A stretch of 64,000 nt of DNA. Source: Durusdinium trenchii. Its lineage: Eukaryota; Sar; Dinophyceae; Suessiales; Symbiodiniaceae. Numbering within the stretch: the first letter of the stretch is position 1; each line of letters begins with the position of its first letter. The notes below the pieces were generated by a model, which had not been told where the DNA came from, made no database searches, and saw nothing but the letters and a program-made list of their open reading frames with translations. Below are positions 58,638-64,000 of this stretch, one piece after another. The stretch is taken from assembly GCA_963970005.1 (NCBI GenBank), contig CAXAMN010022729.1:930524-994523 (forward strand). The letters are read 5' to 3'. Position numbers and translations under genes: made by a program.

Positions 58638-61600
58638 GTCCGATATTCCGGACAGGGGACAACCAAGTCAGTCACTTGTCAACCAAATAGACCATGGTCC
58701 AGATCTTTAACATAGATACGGACGAAGAGCATGACAGCGACCTATCTGACGTAACAGGATCCAGAAGAAGCTTTTGCAGCTCAAGGTTCGCGTCATCGCC
58801 AACAGCATGGAAGGTCCTCGAGTTCGACATACCGGACGTACGAGGCACAGCCATCGGCAGGTGTCAAGATGACGCCAAAGATTCCTCCGTCATTCGATGG
58901 ACAGTCATCTTGGTTTGAGTTTGAAGATTTGATTGATGACTGGGTGAACATCACCACATTAAGCGCCGAAAAATTAGGCCCATCATTGAAGAACGCTCTA
59001 ACCGGAAACGCCGAATACTACAAGAAAATGCTCGACAATGAACAGCTTCGTCATGAAAGAAACGGTATTACGTATTTCAAAGAGACGTTGCGACCATACT
59101 TTGTCAAGGGAGCAAATCATGTTTTTCTCTGGCGTTTCATGCAGCTCTTCAGGACCTGGCGCGGAAACGGGGAATTTGTAAGCTGGATCGCTCGTTTTGA
59201 AGTCGCTAGCAAGAAAGTCATGGAAGCCTTCATGGGCTTGTTAGATCTTTCGACTGTTCCACAGCCTGATGATTTCAACTTTACTGATATCCTCTCGCAA
59301 CAGCAGTACTTGCTACTTCAAGGGCTTCAAGATCCCGCAGAAAGAAGAGAGAACGCAGAAAGAATCCGTTCTGAACACATTGATGCTTTGAAACAAGCAC
59401 ATCGTGACACCTTTCCATTGTCTGACAACCTGATGTCACTTATTTTCTTAGTTCAGTCGGATCTCAATGAACAGCAAAGAGAAAGGTTTGTAGCCAGCAT
59501 GGCCTTGCGTCAGATCAACATGAACAACTACACATACTTAGGTGTCAAAGGCTTATTCCTTGATCTCTTTTGCGGAACCGCCACAGGAACTGCCGATCCT
59601 TCGATCCGCAGGCAAAGAAGATCCACTTTCCTTGTCCTCGATGAAGGAGACTTGGAAGAAGAATCCGGATACTGGGTGATGGATCAAGAAACAGGCGAAG
59701 AAGGATTTGTGAGTTTGTTCTCAGAGTCCGAATTTTGGGTGTTAGCAGCCAAAGGAGGATACACCCGTAGAAGAATCCATGGAAGAAGATTCAGAAAACC
59801 ATCCAAAGGCGGCAAGGGAAAAGGCCGCGGAAAAGGCAGAAGACCCGGCTTTGTCAGCCGTAGAGGCAAAGGTGCAGGGGCACATTATGCAGAGTACCCT
59901 GACAACTCAGGTTTCTATGGAAAAGGCAAGAAAGGAAAGAAAGGTGGAAAGAAAGGATTCAAGGGAAAAGATGCATTCAAAGGCAAAGGAAAAAGCAAGC
60001 AACAGAATCCTTTTCAACAATCCAATGTTGCAACCACCGAAGAGCCTTCATCAGCTCAACCATCCACTAATGCCGAAGAAACCTGGAGTGCACATGAAGC
60101 AAATTGGTCATGGGACTCGTACGGATATCACACAGACCGGTACTATCCTGAAGATGTCTGGCAGGCAAATGAAGCCACTTGGCAACAATGGACATACTTT
60201 GCCGACGGACAGACGGACAGACCGCAAGATGAAGAGCACCATAGCTCAGAACCAAGGCCTGGCCAGATGAACCAGTCAGCAGATTTCCGGTATTACGGAA
60301 CACATGCAGAAGAAACGACTGGTGCAGAACATGTTTCACAGCCGTATCACCTAAACCCTGCCGGTAGCAGTACAGACTACCGACATTCCGGTTGTTCTGA
60401 AGTGATTGATCCCCGCTTCTGTTCTTCATTTGTCAATTTTGACGATGGATTTCACCATGCTTTGCTTTCTGAATACATCGACTTGAGGTACAGTCCGACC
60501 TACGTGATCATTGACAGCGGCTGTACCAGAGCAATGGGTTCGCCATCATGCGTCTAGTGAAGGCATGTAAGAGACACTACAATGCATCTAAGATTGATTT
60601 CTCCTTTGAGCCTTCATCAAGTCGATTCTCATTTGCGAACGGGGAACAGTCCAATGTCCGAGAGAAGCTGGTAATCTACTTTCAGAACGACCAGTCACCC
60701 ACAGGGTGGATCACAACAGCGATAGATATCTTAGACCAAGGCGACGTTCCAATCCTTTTCAGCGTTGAGCAGCTCAGGAACCTTCGCATGTCTATTGAGC
60801 ATACTCCAGTCGGTGACTATCTGACTTGTCCTTTGTTCGGTCTGAAGCGATTTTCGCTGCCAGTGAGCACTTCGAATCATAATGTCCTAGAAATCATGAT
60901 GTTTGCCAGCTCAGTTCGTAAGCCGAACCACAGTTTTACTGCAATCAATCCTTCGTATGGAGCCTGTCCTGCCTGCAATGGAAAGCATCGCAAGCACACA
61001 TACAAGGATGGATGCAAAAAGGCAGAGACATCCGAAGTGAAGGAAGACAAGTCAGCAGCCGATATTCCGGCTAAGAAGCCAGATAAACACATTGCAAGTG
61101 GAGATGCCAAAGTCGATCCGCCATCGAAGCTCATTTCGATGCCTCCACCGGCTAAGAAGGTGACACCTCCGACATACCGGAAGACAGAGAAGTCACCAGA
61201 TTTCGGTACGCCATTTGAACATTCGAAGATTCCAAGTTCGAGCTCAGGAGCCGAGAAGCCTGACGTACCTCCAGCAGAACCTGATATGCCGGTGAAGCCT
61301 GATCCTCAGGAAGAATCCAAGGAAGACGTGAAACCAATACCAACAACAGTACATCGAGAGAAGAAAGCTCCTAAGGTTTCTGTAACATTGCCGTTAGCAT
61401 TGCAGAGAGTCCATGAAAAGCTATCTCATCCAACTGAACTCTTGAAACTGCATTTGAAGCACTACCACATGTCAACTGAGCAGTTCAAGAAACGAACATC
61501 AGCTTTGAAGATTCCTGCTAAGATCTATGAAGAGTATGAAAAGGTAGTAAAGCAGTGTGACACATGTCAGAAGTCCAAGATTGCACCATCAAGATCAAGA

Positions 61601-63376
61601 ATTTCAGGTATGAGAAGTGAAACGTTTGGAGAACTCACCTTTGTTGATCATGGTGAACTTGCTGTCAACGACAAGTCCAAACTTCTTTTCCTGATTATCT
61701 ATGACGGTGCTACTTCTATGACCACTGCTTACGTATGTAACGGCAAGACTGAAGCAGAAACGATTGGCCATCTTTTGGAATACTTTGAAACATACCAGTT
61801 GAATCCTAAGTATCTTGTCGGTGACCAAGGTTTCATGGGTACTGAACTTGAAGCCTTTTACAATAGAAAGAATATCCGACCGATTACTTTAGGACCTGGT
61901 ACTCCATGGCCAAATAGAGCAGAAGCAGCTGTTCGCATGTTGTACAAAAAGCAGATCACCCTGATGCTTAAGGCCGTGACTGAGGATCCATCCAGATACG
62001 AGATCACGTACCGTCAACTCCTCAGACAAGCATCACTTGCCAGAAACTCCATGGTTACCTTTGGTGGAGTATCTCCATTGGAGATGGCATTTGGACGGCG
62101 ACCTGCAGATCTTTTGTACCCAGAGAACATGACACCAGAACAGCTTACAGCTTCACTTCCTTCTCCCGAGAAAAATATAGATGCCCTCAGAACACTTGCC
62201 ATGAAGTCTTATCTAGAAGCAAAACAATCAGACGATTTGAGAAGAGATATTTCTGCAAGACTTCAATTGAGTGATGGTCCATTTTACCCTGGTGATAAGA
62301 TATACTATTGGACAGAAGATAAATCCAAGGTAAAGTCTGATGGAACCCACAGTGGTAAATGGATCAAAGGCAAGGTCATTAGTTCTGACGGCAGTATGGT
62401 TGGTATCGATTTAGGCACCAGAATTTTGAAGGTCAACATCAGCAAGGTCCGTAAGGACATCAATCCGATCGAAGATGTTGAGGTGCCACTCGACCCGGTT
62501 GCACTTCTGAGTTCTGAGAGTGCACGGACCGATATTCCGGTCACTGACCACGCAAGCTCTCTAGTCCAGAGCGACGGAGCCCAGATCGGTGTAGAAGGCT
62601 TCACATATTCCTCTTATGCATGGCAACCTGTCATGACTGGCAAGATTGATTTCTTAGAACTGTTCGCAGGCTCAGCACGGTTGAGCCAAGTTGCTGCCAT
62701 GAATGGTTTGCGTGTTGGACAACCTATTGACCTGAGAACCGGATTTGACATCTTGACCAGCGATGGACGTAAGAGGACGATGGACATCGTCGAAAAACAG
62801 AAGCCTAGAGTCATCTTTATGGCGCCGCACTGTGCTCCTTGGAGTCAGATGACCAATATCCATGATCGCGCAGCACGAGATCAGCGCAGACAGAAGTTTC
62901 TTCTAATGTTGGAATTCTGTTGTCGTGTTGCCATATTTCAGATTGAACACGGAGGCCATTTCATCATTGAGAATCCTGCCTCATCAGCTCTTTGGTACAC
63001 CAGATGTTTCCAACATCTTTTGTCCCAACGTGGTGTTACCTATGGCACTCTTGATATGTGTTCATTTGGAATGAAAGACCCTAACGGCTATTACTACAAC
63101 AAGCCAACTTCTCTTTTACACAATTTTGATGAAGGAGTTTTAGCGCCTGTGTTCAAGAGATGTAGCAATAAGCTCGGGGGTGAACAACACCAACATCAAC
63201 CATTGGAAGGCTCAGCGCCTGGCTTTGGAAGCAGAACCAAGTTAGCTCAGGTATATCCTTATCGTTTCTGTTCCAAGCTTGTTCGCTGTATTCTGCCGCT
63301 GGGAAGCCATCATGGATTGTTTCACGCACAGACTACCGTAGCTGTAGATCTGCTTGGAGAACTCGATATTCCGGGT
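58638..63376 (+). repeat. Family-2 micro-palindromes: CG-RYATWM-CG hairpins with variable matched outer stems
   Basis: There are eight copies in copia-3, with a 6-nt loop (ATATTC, ACATTC, ACATAC or GTATTA) closed by CG pairs. Outer pairs vary but match. Perfect: 58638-58653 (GTCCG/CGGAC), 60285-60300 (TTCCG/CGGAA), 60379-60392 (ACCG/CGGT), 61057-61072 (AGCCG/CGGCT), 61168-61181 (TCCG/CGGA), 62527-62542 (GACCG/CGGTC). One mismatch each: 58822-58837 and 63361-63376. All but the first lie inside or at the edge of coding frames, several read as DIP. Confidence 0.8.
58869..60557 (+). CDS. copia-3 gag and start of protease (562 aa)
   Basis: The start is MTPKIPPSFDGQ, typical of these gag proteins. 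The helical capsid-like part (residues about 10-250) includes WFEFEDLIDDWVNITTLS and LQGLQDPAERRENAERI. A KG/RG-rich region with RNA-binding character (GKGKGRGKGRRPG, KGKKGKKGGKKGFKGK) covers about 310-375, followed by a Trp/Tyr/His-rich linker. Near the end VIIDSGCTRAMGS carries the Asp-Ser-Gly protease active site. The frame ends nine codons later. The protease continues in the -1 frame from about 60545, so a small deletion, or frameshifting, separates gag from pol. A 74-codon frame at 58694-58918 overlaps the start and may be a 5' leader peptide or a remnant. Confidence 0.8.
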   Translation: MTPKIPPSFDGQSSWFEFEDLIDDWVNITTLSAEKLGPSLKNALTGNAEYYKKMLDNEQLRHERNGITYFKETLRPYFVKGANHVFLWRFMQLFRTWRGNGEFVSWIARFEVASKKVMEAFMGLLDLSTVPQPDDFNFTDILSQQQYLLLQGLQDPAERRENAERIRSEHIDALKQAHRDTFPLSDNLMSLIFLVQSDLNEQQRERFVASMALRQINMNNYTYLGVKGLFLDLFCGTATGTADPSIRRQRRSTFLVLDEGDLEEESGYWVMDQETGEEGFVSLFSESEFWVLAAKGGYTRRRIHGRRFRKPSKGGKGKGRGKGRRPGFVSRRGKGAGAHYAEYPDNSGFYGKGKKGKKGGKKGFKGKDAFKGKGKSKQQNPFQQSNVATTEEPSSAQPSTNAEETWSAHEANWSWDSYGYHTDRYYPEDVWQANEATWQQWTYFADGQTDRPQDEEHHSSEPRPGQMNQSADFRYYGTHAEETTGAEHVSQPYHLNPAGSSTDYRHSGCSEVIDPRFCSSFVNFDDGFHHALLSEYIDLRYSPTYVIIDSGCTRAMGSPSCV

Positions 63377-64000
63377 CTCGAATCTCTCCAGCTCTTCCTG
63401 AAGGAAAATACGGATCGAGAATATGTTCACTTCAGTGAATCTGACAGTGTAACTGTGAAGGATTTTTATGTTCGACGTCTTATGAACAGAGTAAACTCAC
63501 TCCCTAAGGGACATGAGTACAATCCTTGGTCTGAGTCATTGCATATCGCACATGATGTTTCACATATGCGCCAGATTTTTGCACCTACCATGGCATTTGA
63601 GAACGCCACAATTTTGCGCGGTACTTTTGAACAACTGAAGGTCAGGTACCGTCACACTGCAGGTGTACTGTTTTTATGGCGTAAAAAGGATACAACTAAG
63701 TTGTATATCCAATCACATCCTTTTGACGACTTGTCGAGGTTGGTGGAGTCCAATTGGAGCTGTGTCTTTTTCTGGAACTCTGATGGTCGTGTACCGTCCA
63801 AACCTGTTCACACACCTGTCACACCTGACACTGTTGGTGCACCACCTGCACCACCTCCTGGTTTGGATCCTGACACGTATATGACACCAACCGGTCCTGA
63901 CATGCCTGGCGATATCCCTGGTGATCCATTTACACCAGGAGATTTTCTTTACGCCTGGAGACAGTCCAGATCCACCGTTTACACCTTCTCCAGGACAACC
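60548..64000 (+). CDS. copia-3 pol: protease end, integrase, methyltransferase-like domain; open at the window end
   Basis: The frame is open for 1,151 codons from the ATG at 60548 to 64000. Residues 1-130 continue the protease (VREKLVIYF, VPILFSVEQLRNLRM). CPACNGKHRKHTYKDGC is a zinc-type motif. The integrase has HEKLSHPTE and CDTCQ (HHCC zinc domain), TFVDHGE, LVGDQGF and NRAEAAV (catalytic Asp, Asp, Glu), then a C-terminal SH3-like part (GDKIYYWTED, GKWIKGKVI). From residue about 700, DFLELFAGSARLSQ (motif I), MAPHCAPWSQMT (about 758, motif IV position, Cys kept but reading Pro-His-Cys) and FIIENPASSALW (about 806, motif VI) resemble a C5 methyltransferase. A Pro-rich linker closes the window. 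RT should follow. Confidence 0.8.
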   Translation, partial: MRLVKACKRHYNASKIDFSFEPSSSRFSFANGEQSNVREKLVIYFQNDQSPTGWITTAIDILDQGDVPILFSVEQLRNLRMSIEHTPVGDYLTCPLFGLKRFSLPVSTSNHNVLEIMMFASSVRKPNHSFTAINPSYGACPACNGKHRKHTYKDGCKKAETSEVKEDKSAADIPAKKPDKHIASGDAKVDPPSKLISMPPPAKKVTPPTYRKTEKSPDFGTPFEHSKIPSSSSGAEKPDVPPAEPDMPVKPDPQEESKEDVKPIPTTVHREKKAPKVSVTLPLALQRVHEKLSHPTELLKLHLKHYHMSTEQFKKRTSALKIPAKIYEEYEKVVKQCDTCQKSKIAPSRSRISGMRSETFGELTFVDHGELAVNDKSKLLFLIIYDGATSMTTAYVCNGKTEAETIGHLLEYFETYQLNPKYLVGDQGFMGTELEAFYNRKNIRPITLGPGTPWPNRAEAAVRMLYKKQITLMLKAVTEDPSRYEITYRQLLRQASLARNSMVTFGGVSPLEMAFGRRPADLLYPENMTPEQLTASLPSPEKNIDALRTLAMKSYLEAKQSDDLRRDISARLQLSDGPFYPGDKIYYWTEDKSKVKSDGTHSGKWIKGKVISSDGSMVGIDLGTRILKVNISKVRKDINPIEDVEVPLDPVALLSSESARTDIPVTDHASSLVQSDGAQIGVEGFTYSSYAWQPVMTGKIDFLELFAGSARLSQVAAMNGLRVGQPIDLRTGFDILTSDGRKRTMDIVEKQKPRVIFMAPHCAPWSQMTNIHDRAARDQRRQKFLLMLEFCCRVAIFQIEHGGHFIIENPASSALWYTRCFQHLLSQRGVTYGTLDMCSFGMKDPNGYYYNKPTSLLHNFDEGVLAPVFKRCSNKLGGEQHQHQPLEGSAPGFGSRTKLAQVYPYRFCSKLVRCILPLGSHHGLFHAQTTVAVDLLGELDIPGLESLQLFLKENTDREYVHFSESDSVTVKDFYVRRLMNRVNSLPKGHEYNPWSESLHIAHDVSHMRQIFAPTMAFENATILRGTFEQLKVRYRHTAGVLFLWRKKDTTKLYIQSHPFDDLSRLVESNWSCVFFWNSDGRVPSKPVHTPVTPDTVGAPPAPPPGLDPDTYMTPTGPDMPGDIPGDPFTPGDFLYAWRQSRSTVYTFSRTT

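Larger units (their letters stand above)
58306..64000 (+). mobile_element. Ty1/copia retrotransposon copia-3, 3' part outside the window
   Basis: A putative 5' LTR, an initiator-tRNA-like primer-binding site, gag-protease (58869-60557) and a long pol frame (60548 to the window end) with integrase, linker and a methyltransferase-like domain are colinear. Reverse transcriptase, RNase H and the 3' LTR would lie beyond 64000. Gene order (integrase before RT) places it in Ty1/copia. Codon use is less GC-rich than in copia-1 and copia-2 and the element carries its own hairpin family, so it is a separate lineage. Confidence 0.85.

Overview
The window looks like nuclear DNA of a dinoflagellate, most likely of the Symbiodinium type. 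The reasons are introns with GT, GC and GA 5' splice sites, pentatricopeptide (PPR) genes with the 'YNAAISACEKG..W' repeat style, KG/GK-rich copia gag proteins, and retroelement genes carrying cytosine-methyltransferase-like domains. About 60 percent of the window is mobile DNA, and host genes are spread out and rich in introns.

Layout. (1) 1-13.3 kb: a Ty1/copia element (copia-1, plus strand) whose pol frame is split by an 8,656-bp DNA transposon at 1490-10145. The transposon has 31-bp terminal inverted repeats and a 4-bp target duplication. It carries a set of minus-strand genes: a broken transposase-like gene, a lysine-rich protein, a frameshifted HAD-like protein and small basic proteins. 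It is also peppered with about 40 micro-palindromes. (2) 13.3-21.8 kb: no gene I can name, some dispersed repeats. (3) 21.9-32.7 kb: a complete 10.8-kb LINE on the minus strand, inserted in a short SINE-like repeat with a 14-bp target duplication. ORF1 has a C5-methyltransferase-like domain; ORF2 is an AP-type endonuclease, reverse transcriptase and RNase H. (4) 33.1-36.3 kb: a multi-exon RAE1 mRNA-export-factor gene. (5) 37.6-38.6 kb: a PPR gene. (6) 39.7-44.85 kb: copia-2, with 170-bp identical LTRs but no integrase. (7) 45.7-46.65 kb: a second PPR gene. (8) 48.65-53.26 kb: a gene of at least 14 exons for an ATP-grasp protein of the IQCH / PGM1-related type. (9) 53.3-58.2 kb: mostly unassigned, ending in a CTA-repeat satellite. 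(10) 58.3 kb to the window end: copia-3, with LTR, primer-binding site, gag, protease, integrase and a methyltransferase-like domain; its reverse transcriptase would lie beyond 64000.

The most unusual signal is a class of micro-palindromes. Each has a fixed loop and inner stem, while the outer stem varies from copy to copy yet remains perfectly self-complementary. Family 1 (core CTT-TNGNC-AAG) fills the 8.7-kb DNA transposon, inside and outside its genes. Family 2 (core CG-RYATWM-CG) fills copia-3. Two mobile elements of different class thus carry analogous but different hairpin families. The second theme is methyltransferase-like domains in both a LINE and a copia element. The host genes (RAE1, PPR proteins, ATP-grasp protein) do not form a pathway; they are simply neighbours.
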